Counted from the stretch's first letter, positions 53,723-62,385 are shown. The stretch is 64,000 nt of DNA from Desulfobacteraceae bacterium (GCA_011391695.1 JAABQB010000004.1:1-64000); one strand, 5' to 3'. Numbers and translations are program-made. Notes: generated by a model from the letters alone, not told the origin.

Positions 53723-54886
53723 TTATCTGTTTGCCTTTCTTATTCCAAGCTGATCCTGGGCTATTATCCATTTACATATATTTGACGACCCTTCCACCAT
53801 GGTATATGTCGGGGTATCCCTGTAATAGCGGGCAACGGGATATTCTGTTGAGTAACCATATGCGCCAAGGATACGCATTGCGTAGTTGGCACACTTTGTC
53901 ACAGTTTCACCCGCAAAATATTTGGCATGAGCAACATCAAGACCATTGTTAAGATTCCCCTCGTCTTTTACCCAGGCTGCTTTATAAACGAGAAGGCGTG
54001 CAGCCTCTATTTCAGCCGACATCTGTGCAATCATGTCCTGGTTCATCTGGAATTCCCGGATAAGTTTTCCAAACTGTTTGCGGGTATTGCAGTATTTGAC
54101 CGCGGCATCAAGACAGGCCTGTGCAAGCCCGACGGCACCGGCAGCAGCAGAAAGTCTGGTCTGGTTCAGCGAGCTGAAAACTATTTTGGCGCCATCACCC
54201 GGTTTGCCGAGAATATTTTCCTTGGGGACCCTTGTTTCTGTCAGGAATATTTCGCCGGTCGGAGATGAGTGTGAGCCCATTTTGTCGAGACCTGACGTTT
54301 TGACGCCATTGAAATTTTTCAGTTCAACAACAAAAGCGGAAAGCCCCTTTGATCCGGCAGCGCGGTCGGTGTAAGCATAATAAATAACAAGATCGGCATA
54401 ATTGGCATTTGAGATCCATGTTTTCGAACCATTTAACAACCAGTGATCTCCCTTATCTTCAGCTGTTGAAACCATTGACATAACATCCGATCCGGCATCA
54501 GGTTCGGTAATGGCAAAACCCCCGACATAATCGGCAGAGACAAGCTTCGGGATATATTTCTTTTTTGTTTCTTCACTTCCGTATTTGAAGATGGTGTATG
54601 CACAACCGAGGGTTTGCATATTGATCTGGACTCTTAAAGAGCTTGAAGCTCTTGCGATTTCTTCAGTGACTATCATTGCCGCCAGCCAGCCCATGTCGTC
54701 ACCTCCGTATTCTTCAGGAATAACCGTCCCGAAAAAACCGAGCTCTCCCATTGGTTTCAAGGCTTCCTTGTAGGGAAAGTAATGGTTTTTATCCCATTCA
54801 TCGGCGTTAGGGGCAATTTTTTTTGCTGCAAACTCGCGGACGGCTTTCCGCAACATCTCAAGTTCCTTGGATAGGGCAAAATGCAT
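53723..54886 (-). CDS. acyl-CoA dehydrogenase, glutaryl-CoA dehydrogenase-like
   Basis: This complete 387-residue enzyme has GGFAITEPDAGSD, SKTWISNANYADL, NTRKQFGKLIREFQ and MRILGAYGYSTEY. The C-terminal motif is TMVEGSSNICKW, with the catalytic Glu present but Val where decarboxylating glutaryl-CoA dehydrogenases have Tyr. A Tyr-to-Val/Ala change at this point has been linked to non-decarboxylating enzymes in sulfate reducers. AGGAGG precedes the ATG. The neighbouring gcdA fits conversion of glutaryl-CoA to glutaconyl-CoA. An alicyclic acyl-CoA dehydrogenase (cyclohexane- or cyclohexene-carboxyl-CoA) is the main alternative. Confidence 0.9.
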   Translation of the reverse strand: MHFALSKELEMLRKAVREFAAKKIAPNADEWDKNHYFPYKEALKPMGELGFFGTVIPEEYGGDDMGWLAAMIVTEEIARASSSLRVQINMQTLGCAYTIFKYGSEETKKKYIPKLVSADYVGGFAITEPDAGSDVMSMVSTAEDKGDHWLLNGSKTWISNANYADLVIYYAYTDRAAGSKGLSAFVVELKNFNGVKTSGLDKMGSHSSPTGEIFLTETRVPKENILGKPGDGAKIVFSSLNQTRLSAAAGAVGLAQACLDAAVKYCNTRKQFGKLIREFQMNQDMIAQMSAEIEAARLLVYKAAWVKDEGNLNNGLDVAHAKYFAGETVTKCANYAMRILGAYGYSTEYPVARYYRDTPTYTMVEGSSNICKWIIAQDQLGIRKANR

Positions 54887-54921
54887 TTAAAAATCCTCCT
54901 GTTATTCGATAATCTTAAATC

Positions 54922-54954
54922 TCACACAAAGGGCACATTTGTGGCTTTGTGTGA
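54922..54954. repeat. short palindrome (CACAAAG type)
   Basis: TCACACAAAG (54922-54931) and CTTTGTGTGA (54945-54954) are exact inverses around an inner GCACATTTGTGG. It is the minimal form of the CACAAAG family and sits just upstream of the dehydrogenase gene. Confidence 0.8.
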
Positions 54955-55039
54955 AAACATTAATAGTTCGTAAAACAATATAAGCTACAATATAACTGTT
55001 TTATGACAGAAACCAGCATGCCTTGTCAATGACACTTTT

Positions 55040-56332
55040 TTAAATTTCAACCCGTTTAACAAGTTCCAAGGCAGATTCAAGAACAGTCTCTCTGAAAACC
55101 AGTTTTAATGAGGCATTAAGCATATCCACGTTAATGACTTTTTTAATCTTTGCCAGGATAGCAAGAGAAACAAGCGCCCAGTCCTGACTTTTAATTCCCC
55201 TGGTTTTAAAATCGACATTAAGCATGGTTGCGCGGCTTTCCGGGATGTCAACCCCGGCGGCCTTTATAATCAAGGTGCTTTCATCAAGATCGCTGAAAAC
55301 ATAGCGCCTGCGGTCAACTCCTTCCTGTGCAAGAGCAATAATAACAGAGGGTTTCTCAATTCCGCTGTACCCTATGTCATCCGGAGAAAGGATTATTTCG
55401 CTTATTGAAGGTCCGCGCAGAACAGTAATATTGTAATCGTTTTTCTGTGTTACATTCAGCCCGGCAGTAATGCCCGCGATACACAGGATGTCACCGGATG
55501 TAATTATTCTTTGCCCGGCGCTTCCGAGTATCATTACTTCCTGCCTGTCTGATTCGGGAAAAATAAATTCCGCCCTGATTCCTCCTGGAGGGGCAACTTT
55601 TTTGAGTTTTGAGCTGATCTCCCGGTAATTATGGCCGTATTCTATCCTTTTATTCTCTTCCACGATGCCTGAACATGAAGAAAGACCGGCAAGAGATTCG
55701 TCAATGATCTGCGGGGTAAGCTTGTTTCTTTTTGTATATCTGCCGGGACATATCCCCCAAATGTCGATAATAGAGAACCCGTCGAATCTGACTGCTTTTT
55801 CAATTTCATCGGGCAGGTCGCCGCTGTAGCTTGAACATCGTGCAACATACGGCGCACCGGCAGACCGGGCTATATCGCAAACATCAAGAGGCTTTTCGAG
55901 CCTGTTCAGAAAACCCGAACCGACCTGTGCTTCCGGGGGGGTTGTGACGGAAAACTGCCCTCCGGTCATGCCGAAATTGAAATTATTCAGGATAAGAAGG
56001 GTAAGATTAAGATTTCGCCTGCACGCAGCGAGAAGGTGGGCTCCGCCGATTCCAAGTCCCCCGTCACCCATTGTTACTATTACGTTCAAATCGGGTTTTG
56101 CCATTTTAATGCCTGCTGCATATGTCAATGCCCGTCCATGGATACCGTGAAATGCGTGGGTGTTAAAAAAAGTATCGAAAAGGCCTGAACAGCCGATATC
56201 GCTTACAATTACTACATTCTCTCCGGAAAGGCCCATGTTTGAAAGGGCCTTGTCGAGAGCCTTTGTGATCCGTTCATGAGAACAGCCGGGACAGAAAACA
56301 GGCGGCCTGCCGGTATTTAATAAACTATTCAT
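55040..56332 (-). CDS. 2-oxoacid:ferredoxin oxidoreductase, beta subunit fused to gamma domain
   Basis: Residues 1 to about 250 of this 430-residue protein are a thiamine-diphosphate-binding beta subunit, with PVFCPGCSHERI, VSDIGCSG, MGDGGLGIGGAH and NNFNFGMTGGQ. Residues about 255-430 match a gamma domain, with VMILGSAGQRIITSGDILC, GLNVTQKNDYN and a ALAQEG-like strand. Fusions of gamma to alpha are more usual. It overlaps the alpha gene by 8 bases. The enzyme decarboxylates a 2-oxoacid to acyl-CoA with ferredoxin reduction; 2-oxoglutarate, branched-chain or aryl substrates are all possible. No ferredoxin-type delta subunit is adjacent. Confidence 0.88.
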   Translation of the reverse strand: MNSLLNTGRPPVFCPGCSHERITKALDKALSNMGLSGENVVIVSDIGCSGLFDTFFNTHAFHGIHGRALTYAAGIKMAKPDLNVIVTMGDGGLGIGGAHLLAACRRNLNLTLLILNNFNFGMTGGQFSVTTPPEAQVGSGFLNRLEKPLDVCDIARSAGAPYVARCSSYSGDLPDEIEKAVRFDGFSIIDIWGICPGRYTKRNKLTPQIIDESLAGLSSCSGIVEENKRIEYGHNYREISSKLKKVAPPGGIRAEFIFPESDRQEVMILGSAGQRIITSGDILCIAGITAGLNVTQKNDYNITVLRGPSISEIILSPDDIGYSGIEKPSVIIALAQEGVDRRRYVFSDLDESTLIIKAAGVDIPESRATMLNVDFKTRGIKSQDWALVSLAILAKIKKVINVDMLNASLKLVFRETVLESALELVKRVEI

Positions 56333-57443
56333 TGCTGATTGCCTCCATAATCTGACGCGGTGTTATAAGCCTGCCGTCCATCCGGCCGAAAAATTTGACT
56401 TTTTTATCCGGCAGAATGCGCTCTATTTCACAAACGTACTGGCCCATATTCATCTCAAAAACGAAGACATTTTTCGCGTTTTTGGCCTTATCCCGGATGA
56501 GGTTTTCAGGAACCGGCCACAGAGTTTTCAGTATAAGAAGAGATAACGGTTTCCCTGCTTTTTTCTGTTCGTCGATAACCACTTTTGCGGCACGACCCGT
56601 TACTCCATAGGTTATAATAAGGGTCTCGGCATTCTCTTCGATGAAGCTTGCATGGAAGCTGAAAGAGTCTATTGCCGATTCGAGTTTGTTTTTCAGCCTG
56701 TTCTGGAACCGGGAAATAATACCGGGATCGGTTGTAATATATCCATCCGCCCCGTGAGTGGATGAGGTCTGCCGGACTAATGTTTTGCCGCCGATAGGAA
56801 GAAATTCCGGAATCATGCTGCCTTCTTTTACCGCAAAGGGGAGAAAGTTTTCTTCTTTTGATTGAATGCGGTCGATTATCCGGGGCTTTTCGACAGCATC
56901 AAGATCTATGCTCTCTTTTGTCATGGCTATTTCTTTGTTGGATGCCAGAAAAACAGGGCATCTGAACTCTTCGGCAAGATTAAAAGCATGCATTGTCAAA
57001 ACAAAGCAGTCTTTAATATCAACAGGAGCCAGAACAATTACAGGCAATCCCCCGCTGTTTCCCCAGCGCATGAAGTTAATATCACCGTCGGCCCCGCGCG
57101 TTGCGGAACCGGTAGATGGGCCGAGTCTCTGGACATTTACTATTACAAGCGGAATTTCACTTCCAATGGCAAATGAAATCTGTTCGCTGTAAAGGCTTAT
57201 GCCGGGACCCGATGTCGCGGTCATTGATTTCAAACCGGCCATTGAAGCGCCTAAACAGTATCCCATGGAAGCAATTTCATCTTCTCCCTGAAGGCAGATA
57301 CCGCCGGCAGGAGGCATAATTCTGAGCAGGGTGTTAAAAATAGTTGTAGCCGGAGTAATGGGATATCCGGCAAAAAATCTGCATCCTGAAGTCATTGCTC
57401 CCCATGCAACCGCCTCATTTCCTTCCAATAAAGATAAAGACAT
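56325..57443 (-). CDS. 2-oxoacid:ferredoxin oxidoreductase alpha subunit
   Basis: This 372-residue alpha subunit has LLEGNEAVAWGAM at the start, FFAGYPITPATTIF, GEDEIASMGYCLGASMAG and MTATSGPGISLYSEQ. It pairs with the downstream beta-gamma protein to form the active site. The ATG at 57443 follows GGAG by five bases; an upstream in-frame ATG at 57473 is less likely. The PSTGSATRGADGDI segment is typical of KorA-type enzymes. Substrate cannot be fixed by eye. Confidence 0.92.
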   Translation of the reverse strand: MSLSLLEGNEAVAWGAMTSGCRFFAGYPITPATTIFNTLLRIMPPAGGICLQGEDEIASMGYCLGASMAGLKSMTATSGPGISLYSEQISFAIGSEIPLVIVNVQRLGPSTGSATRGADGDINFMRWGNSGGLPVIVLAPVDIKDCFVLTMHAFNLAEEFRCPVFLASNKEIAMTKESIDLDAVEKPRIIDRIQSKEENFLPFAVKEGSMIPEFLPIGGKTLVRQTSSTHGADGYITTDPGIISRFQNRLKNKLESAIDSFSFHASFIEENAETLIITYGVTGRAAKVVIDEQKKAGKPLSLLILKTLWPVPENLIRDKAKNAKNVFVFEMNMGQYVCEIERILPDKKVKFFGRMDGRLITPRQIMEAISNE

Positions 57444-57560
57444 GGTTTCTCCTGAAAATTGATTGAGTCTCATACGGCATTGTTTTTGCCCCAGCAGGCA
57501 TGAATAGGCATATACAAAAATCGGGGAAAAATAGAAAGTAAAAAAGATTTATTCAGATGG

Positions 57561-58526
57561 TCAGCTTATTTCGCTTACTATTTTTGAAGCAGGAACCAGA
57601 TTAACCTTTTCTTGAAGATATGGCAGCATTTCCCGTATAATCTTATATGTTGCATGGTGTGGATGGATTATTCCAATGGCTTCACCATTCTTATCCGCAA
57701 TTTTAACAAGGAGTTTTATCTGATTACGGATAAAGTCGGAATCCTGGCGATGGTCAAGAAAAACATCTCTTTCTGCAAAAGGGACCTTTAAAAGCCGTGC
57801 TGATGGCCCGCAGATTGTCATGGCTGTTGTTCGGCTGTCGATAAAGAAAAGGCCTCTTTTTTTCAGAACAGTGAATATCTGGTACATCTGGGTGTCTATG
57901 GCGGTCATCTTTGACCCCATATGGTTGTTTACGCCTTTAATGAACGGAATGTCATCAATATCATTATTGAGCTGCTCTATCAGCTTGTCGGGAGTCATGT
58001 CTGTCAGCAGCGCTCCGGGGCCTGGAGATACCTGGGGGTATTCGTCAGCTTCCATAGGCAGATGAAGCATTATTTCGATACCTTTTTCATGCGCCGCTTT
58101 TGCAATGCTTTTTTGAAAAGGGCTGAAAGGAAGCACTGAAAACGTGAAGGGGATGCCAAGTTCAAGATAATTTTTTGCCAGATTATTGTCATATCCGAGA
58201 TCATCAATGATTATGGCTACATTGGGCAGGGATTTATCGGGCTGCTTCCTGGGTTTTACAACGGTTTTTTTGAAGGATTCTTCACTTTTTGGATAAACTT
58301 CAAAAACAATCTGCTTTGATGGCGGCGCTTTTTTTTCCTGTTTTTGTGCCTGCCGTGCAGGAGTGGATTGCTTCTGGAATAAGAGGTAATCGGCAAGGAA
58401 TCCGGCCCCGACAACTAAAATAAGAAGAATGAATACTCCTAAGAGAGCTTTCTTTATATTAGCTTTAAGAGGACCTCCTTTTTTGGGTCCGCCGCCGCTT
58501 TGTTTCGGTTTTTTGCTTTTAGCCAT
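57561..58526 (-). CDS. divergent polysaccharide deacetylase (YibQ-like)
   Basis: This protein of about 321 residues has one membrane anchor (ALLGVFILLILVVGAGFLA), a Lys/Pro-rich linker and a NodB-like domain starting NVAIIIDDLGYD. It includes LPFSPFQKSIAKAAHEKG, MLHLPMEADEYP and HPHHATYKII. The family is annotated as divergent polysaccharide deacetylase and usually sits beside an S41 protease, as here, suggesting an envelope role. The start MAKSKKP at 58526 is chosen because the upstream 45 bases belong to a repeat element. Activity is unproven for the family. Confidence 0.9.
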   Translation of the reverse strand: MAKSKKPKQSGGGPKKGGPLKANIKKALLGVFILLILVVGAGFLADYLLFQKQSTPARQAQKQEKKAPPSKQIVFEVYPKSEESFKKTVVKPRKQPDKSLPNVAIIIDDLGYDNNLAKNYLELGIPFTFSVLPFSPFQKSIAKAAHEKGIEIMLHLPMEADEYPQVSPGPGALLTDMTPDKLIEQLNNDIDDIPFIKGVNNHMGSKMTAIDTQMYQIFTVLKKRGLFFIDSRTTAMTICGPSARLLKVPFAERDVFLDHRQDSDFIRNQIKLLVKIADKNGEAIGIIHPHHATYKIIREMLPYLQEKVNLVPASKIVSEIS

Positions 58527-58551
58527 AGGTGCTTTCGGATTGATCAGGGTT

Positions 58552-58705
58552 GATGAACTCGTAAAAAGCAAAATTCGGACGGCAAAGTAAAAAGTTCAAG
58601 TTCAAGGCGTCGCGAATCTTGAGGAATGAGGCGTACATAAAAGTACGCCGCAATGACGAAAGATGAAGCGCAACGAAGAAATCGGACTTTTTACGAAGCC
58701 GTCAA
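58552..58705. mobile_element. MITE-like element with terminal inverted repeats
   Basis: The ends read TGATGAACTCGTAAAAAGC and, inverted, TGACGGCTTCGTAAAAAGTC, an imperfect terminal inverted repeat. The inside contains GGCAAAGTAAAAAGTTCAAG, an AAAGTACGCCGC/GCGTACATAAAAGTACGC palindrome and GCGCAACGAAG. No coding capacity. Partial relatives are at 38156-38195, 10796-10823 and 31363-31385. It lies between the deacetylase and protease genes. Confidence 0.65.
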
Positions 58706-60099
58706 GGTTTAATTTTATCTTTGAATATTTCATAGCTTAAAAGGATTTCAAGGCCATGCATCACCTGATTGTCTGACTGAAGTCCTTCAACTGTCAGGGG
58801 CCCCATCCTGTAATCCATCTCCCGGCTCTTCTTCTTTTTCAGGATATCTTTTTTATCCTTATCGGGTTTATTATCTGAATCCGGCTGGATATCTTTTCCC
58901 TTTCCGTCTTTCTTTTCATCAGAGGTTGCTCCAAGATGGTTTCTTAAATCCTTTTCTTTTATCGTGCCCTCATCATCATATATGCTTTCGTCGCCAGGCG
59001 TTTTATGTCTTAAAACAATATCAGGTTCGATTCCTTTGGCCTGTATTGATCTTCCGTTTGGAGTGTAATATCTTGCAATTGTCAGCTTGAGGGCATAGCC
59101 GTCCCGCAATGTTTCAACGCTCTGAACAGATCCTTTCCCGAAAGAGGTTGTTCCTAAAATCAGAGCTCTTTTATGATCCTGAAGAGCTCCGGCTACTATT
59201 TCCGATGCACTTGCGCTTCCGCTGTTTATCAGGATAACCATTGGGTAGGTGCGTTTGACTTTATCCGGATGAGCAGTAAAGATTCTTGAATTTTTTTTGA
59301 GACGCCCCTCTATGGAAAGAATTTTTCCTTCTTCAAGAAAAATGTCGGAAACCTTGATAGCCTGGGTTAAAAGGCCTCCCCCGTTATCCCGAAGATCGAG
59401 AATGAGTCCTTTCAGCGGGGTTGCCCCGGACTCCAGCTTTTCAAGAGTTTTAATAAAATCATCCGTAGTGTTGCCGGTAAAATTTGTAATCCATATATAT
59501 CCGTAACCCGGTTTGATGACCAAAGATTTTATGCTTTCAACAGGTATTATATCTCTCGTGAGTGTGAATTCAAGCGGTTCAGAAAGTCCTTCGCGTGCTA
59601 CGGTTACGACAACGGATGTCCCTTTTGGCCCCCTCATTTTGCTGACAGCCTCACGCAGGTCCTTCGGAACAACACCGTTAATTTTGATTATTCTATCCTT
59701 TGCTTTTATTCCTGCTTTAAATGCAGGAGTTCCTTCGATTGGCGATATTACTGTAACAAGTCCATTTTGCAATGTTATGTGAATGCCAATGCCGGGAAAT
59801 TCCCCTTCAGAATCAATCTGCAAATCTTCGTAGGCTTCAGGAGGAAGAAGAGATGAATGCGGGTCCAGGCTCTGAACCATGCCCTGTACGGCTTTTTGTA
59901 TCAAATCTTTTGTGTCAACAGGGTCAACGTAATTGTTTTCTATTATATCAATTACATCGCTGAAAACTTTAAGTCCTTTGTATGTCTCTTCGCTGCTCGC
60001 CGAAAGATCCCGGTAATAACCTGTCCCCAGAGTCAAAAAAACAGCTGCGATTACAACTGTCATCCAAAGTTTTATATGGCGATTTTTCTTTAAGCTCAT
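58702..60099 (-). CDS. S41-family C-terminal processing protease (CtpA-like)
   Basis: This 465-residue periplasmic protease has a signal anchor (VVIAAVFLTLGTGYY), a PDZ domain (about 95-175, from GIGIHITLQNG) and the S41 peptidase core. Nucleophile Ser lies in LINSGSASASEI near residue 290 and the general-base Lys in TSFGKGSVQ. The C-terminal tail is highly charged (KDGKGKDIQPDSDNKPDKDK). Such enzymes trim C-termini of envelope proteins. It lies upstream of the YibQ-like gene on the same strand, with the MITE between them. Confidence 0.95.
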   Translation of the reverse strand: MSLKKNRHIKLWMTVVIAAVFLTLGTGYYRDLSASSEETYKGLKVFSDVIDIIENNYVDPVDTKDLIQKAVQGMVQSLDPHSSLLPPEAYEDLQIDSEGEFPGIGIHITLQNGLVTVISPIEGTPAFKAGIKAKDRIIKINGVVPKDLREAVSKMRGPKGTSVVVTVAREGLSEPLEFTLTRDIIPVESIKSLVIKPGYGYIWITNFTGNTTDDFIKTLEKLESGATPLKGLILDLRDNGGGLLTQAIKVSDIFLEEGKILSIEGRLKKNSRIFTAHPDKVKRTYPMVILINSGSASASEIVAGALQDHKRALILGTTSFGKGSVQSVETLRDGYALKLTIARYYTPNGRSIQAKGIEPDIVLRHKTPGDESIYDDEGTIKEKDLRNHLGATSDEKKDGKGKDIQPDSDNKPDKDKKDILKKKKSREMDYRMGPLTVEGLQSDNQVMHGLEILLSYEIFKDKIKP

Positions 60100-60161
60100 T
60101 TTATACTCCTTCTATCCCTTCCTGATCCATTCGAGAGGATCAACGGGTCTCCCGTGGTCGT

Positions 60162-61490
60162 TCATTCGATAAGTTCCATGCTCAATGCCCTCGAGAGGGA
60201 GGCTTTCGAAATTTTAAAATCGTAAAGCGCGTTGAAATAATTTGTCATTGTTCTTGAAAGTAATGTCTGTGCATCAAGAACATCTGTTGAAGTGGATATC
60301 TGTTCTTTATAGCGCTCCTGGCTTATTCTTAAATTTTCCTTTGCCTGTTCAGTTGCTTTCTGAACAGTTACAATGTTGCTTTCAGCCTCTTTTGTTTTAA
60401 GGAAATACTGCTTAACTTCGAGCCTGATTTTATCGATAATTTCATCCTTATTCAGCTTTGCCTGCTGAAGCTGACTTTTCTTCACTTTCTCTCCATAACA
60501 GGTTTTTCCCCATTCCCAGAAATTCCATGAGGCTAAAGCAGATATATTCCAGCTGTTGGGATCTGAAATTCCACTGCCCCCGTCAACGTCCCAGTCTGTT
60601 CCGCGCTGATAGCGGGTTCCTGAGAGAGTTACGGTCGGGTAGTAATCTTTTTTTGCAAGCGCCACCTCTTTTTCCGCCATTTCAATTTGAAGATCCGCCA
60701 ATTTTATTTCAAGACGATTCTTTTCGGCAAGATCGATATAATAACCAAGCTCCTTTGCAAGCGGTGTATAATCAAGTACATCCTCAAGAACAACAGAGGC
60801 ATTGACATGCCTTCTTAAAATATTGTTGAAATCCGCTTTTGCAACTTCCAGGTTGTTCCTTGCGATAGTAAGATCCTGGCGGGAATTGGCCAGTTCGACC
60901 TGTGACTTAAGCAGATCATTCAGCGGAGTCATTCCGACTTCGTAAAAAGATTTTGCCACGTTTTCATGAGACAAAAGCAGGGTAACAGTATCTTCCAGCA
61001 CGCTTTGAATTTTAATTGCCTTTAAAACAGAAAAATATGCCCTGCTGGCTTGATAAATAATATCAAGACGAACAAATTTCTCGTTTAAGTCTGCCGCATC
61101 GAGTCCGAGGCCGGCAAGCCTATAGCTGTTTAATATGGAAAATCCCGCAAAAAGAGGCTGTGTAACAGACGCAGCGAAAACATACTCGTCTTCCGGAGTT
61201 GTTATACCGAGCAGGCGGTTTGAAATTTCCTCGTAATTATGCTTGTACTGGTACGCTGCGTTAAATGTCGGGAAGAAATTCGCTCTCGAAGCGTTTTTTG
61301 CTGCGGTTGCGGCATTAATTTTTTCTTTTGCCTTCAACAGTCCAATATTATTGTTGATTGCCGTTTGGATTGTTTTTTCAAGAGAAAAAACCTCAGGGGT
61401 TTCACCTGCTTTTGAAGCTGAAGAAAAAAGAAGAATGATTCCAATAATAAAAACAACAAATTGCAGATTAGCTTTAGTCATTTTATACAC
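60162..61490 (-). CDS. TolC-family outer-membrane efflux protein
   Basis: This 442-residue protein has a signal peptide (FVVFIIGIILLFSSASKAG) and two OEP repeats rich in long helices: TIQTAINNNIGLLKAKEKIN at the start and EIKLADLQIEMAEKEVALAK in the second half. This is the TolC trimer channel architecture. No inner-membrane pump or adaptor gene is next to it in the window. It might serve a type I secretion or efflux partner elsewhere. Confidence 0.93.
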   Translation of the reverse strand: MYKMTKANLQFVVFIIGIILLFSSASKAGETPEVFSLEKTIQTAINNNIGLLKAKEKINAATAAKNASRANFFPTFNAAYQYKHNYEEISNRLLGITTPEDEYVFAASVTQPLFAGFSILNSYRLAGLGLDAADLNEKFVRLDIIYQASRAYFSVLKAIKIQSVLEDTVTLLLSHENVAKSFYEVGMTPLNDLLKSQVELANSRQDLTIARNNLEVAKADFNNILRRHVNASVVLEDVLDYTPLAKELGYYIDLAEKNRLEIKLADLQIEMAEKEVALAKKDYYPTVTLSGTRYQRGTDWDVDGGSGISDPNSWNISALASWNFWEWGKTCYGEKVKKSQLQQAKLNKDEIIDKIRLEVKQYFLKTKEAESNIVTVQKATEQAKENLRISQERYKEQISTSTDVLDAQTLLSRTMTNYFNALYDFKISKASLSRALSMELIE

Positions 61491-61518
61491 GGAGTTTATA
61501 TTCCTTTTAGAGTTTTGG

Positions 61519-61547
61519 TTGACCCGTTCATAATTAATTGCTATTTA
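61519..61547 (+). promoter_or_regulatory. candidate sigma-70 promoter upstream of pyrE
   Basis: TTGACC at 61519-61524 and TATTTA at 61542-61547 are separated by exactly 17 bases. Transcription would begin near 61554 and run toward pyrE, entering the hairpin and terminator below. Confidence 0.55.
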
Positions 61548-61551
61548 AAAT

Positions 61552-61641
61552 TGAGCCCGAAGGAATGCTTTAAGAGTTTTCCTTGCTCAAAGCCTCTGCC
61601 GATCCCATAAAAGCTTCTTCCTTTTCGGTGGGGGCTTTTTT
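61552..61641 (+). ncRNA. candidate small RNA or attenuated leader ending in a terminator
   Basis: GAGC (61553-61556) and GCTC (61585-61588) enclose AAGGAA (61560-61565) and TTCCTT (61579-61584), giving a two-part stem. This is directly followed by AAAGCC (61589-61594) and GGCTTT (61633-61638), with inner CCGA (61599-61602) and TCGG (61625-61628). The last stem ends in a six-T run, a standard intrinsic terminator. With the promoter above this is an 85-90 base unit. It could be an independent small RNA, or a leader that controls read-through into pyrE 175 bases on. Confidence 0.5.
61589..61641 (+). terminator. intrinsic terminator in the pyrE upstream region
   Basis: The stem AAAGCCTC pairs with GGGGGCTTT allowing one G-T pair, with a second stem CCGA/TCGG inside, followed by T-run 61636-61641. 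It is on the + strand where no upstream + strand gene needs it, since the neighbouring TolC gene is transcribed leftwards from 61490. Confidence 0.65.
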
Positions 61642-61696
61642 ATATCTTAAGAGCCTGATAAAATCAATAGTTTGTTGTTATTTGTGTAAAAATAAG

Positions 61697-61790
61697 GACT
61701 AAAGGGGCCAAGGGTTCAAGGATTCAAGGATTCAAGTGAACAAAAATTGGGTTCCAGGATTCCAGGATTGAAGGGGGCTGGGATTCAAAT
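61697..61790. repeat. tandem half-arms (GGATTCAA type)
   Basis: GGGGCCAAGGGTTCAAGG and tandem ATTCAAGG (61703-61736) are followed by GGGTTCCAGGATTCCAGGAT and GGCTGGGATTCAAATG. This is a head-to-tail form without an inverted partner, just upstream of the pyrE ribosome binding site. Confidence 0.7.
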
Positions 61791-61815
61791 GAAAATATAG
61801 AGGAGCGCGTGTTTA

Positions 61816-62385
61816 ATGAAACAGGAACTTGTCGATTTGATTTGCCGGAAATCTTTTAAGTACAGCGAGGAGCCGGTATTTAAACTTGTGTCGGGCAGGA
61901 TGAGCAATTTCTATGTTAACTGCAAACCGGTTACACTCAGTCCGAGAGGCATGTTTCTTGCCGGACATCTTGTTTTTGACGAGATTAAGGATCTGAATGT
62001 TGCCGGCGTGGGAGGACTTACTTTTGGCGCAGATCCGATAGCGGTTGCAACTGCCTTTGCATCAGAGCTGAAAGAAAAACCTGTGAATGCCTTTTCCATC
62101 AGAAAAACAATGAAAGATCACGGCATAATAAGGTGGATAGAAGGAGATTTGGCGAAGGGAGACAGGGTTGTAATAATAGATGATGTTGCAACTACCGGAG
62201 GTTCAACAATAAAGGCTATTGAGAGAGCCCGTTCAGAAGGCATGGAGGTTATTAAGGCCGTGATACTTGTTGACCGGCAGGAAGGCGGCGTTGAGAATAT
62301 CAAAAAACATGTTGAAGATGTTACATCAATTGTTACAAGGGATGAGCTTATGAAACACTGGAGGGTAATAAATAAACCCGGATAG
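61816..62385 (+). CDS. pyrE: orotate phosphoribosyltransferase
   Basis: This 189-residue enzyme has the type I PRTase fold. PRPP-binding motif [15 protein letters not shown] lies near residues 115-130, with [13 protein letters not shown] near the N-terminus and [14 protein letters not shown]. It makes orotidine 5'-phosphate in pyrimidine synthesis. The start at 61816 has GAGGAGCG upstream. A hairpin-terminator unit lies 175 bases earlier, and pyrimidine-dependent attenuation is possible. Neighbouring genes are unrelated to pyrimidines. Confidence 0.94.
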   Translation: MKQELVDLICRKSFKYSEEPVFKLVSGRMSNFYVNCKPVTLSPRGMFLAGHLVFDEIKDLNVAGVGGLTFGADPIAVATAFASELKEKPVNAFSIRKTMKDHGIIRWIEGDLAKGDRVVIIDDVATTGGSTIKAIERARSEGMEVIKAVILVDRQEGGVENIKKHVEDVTSIVTRDELMKHWRVINKPG

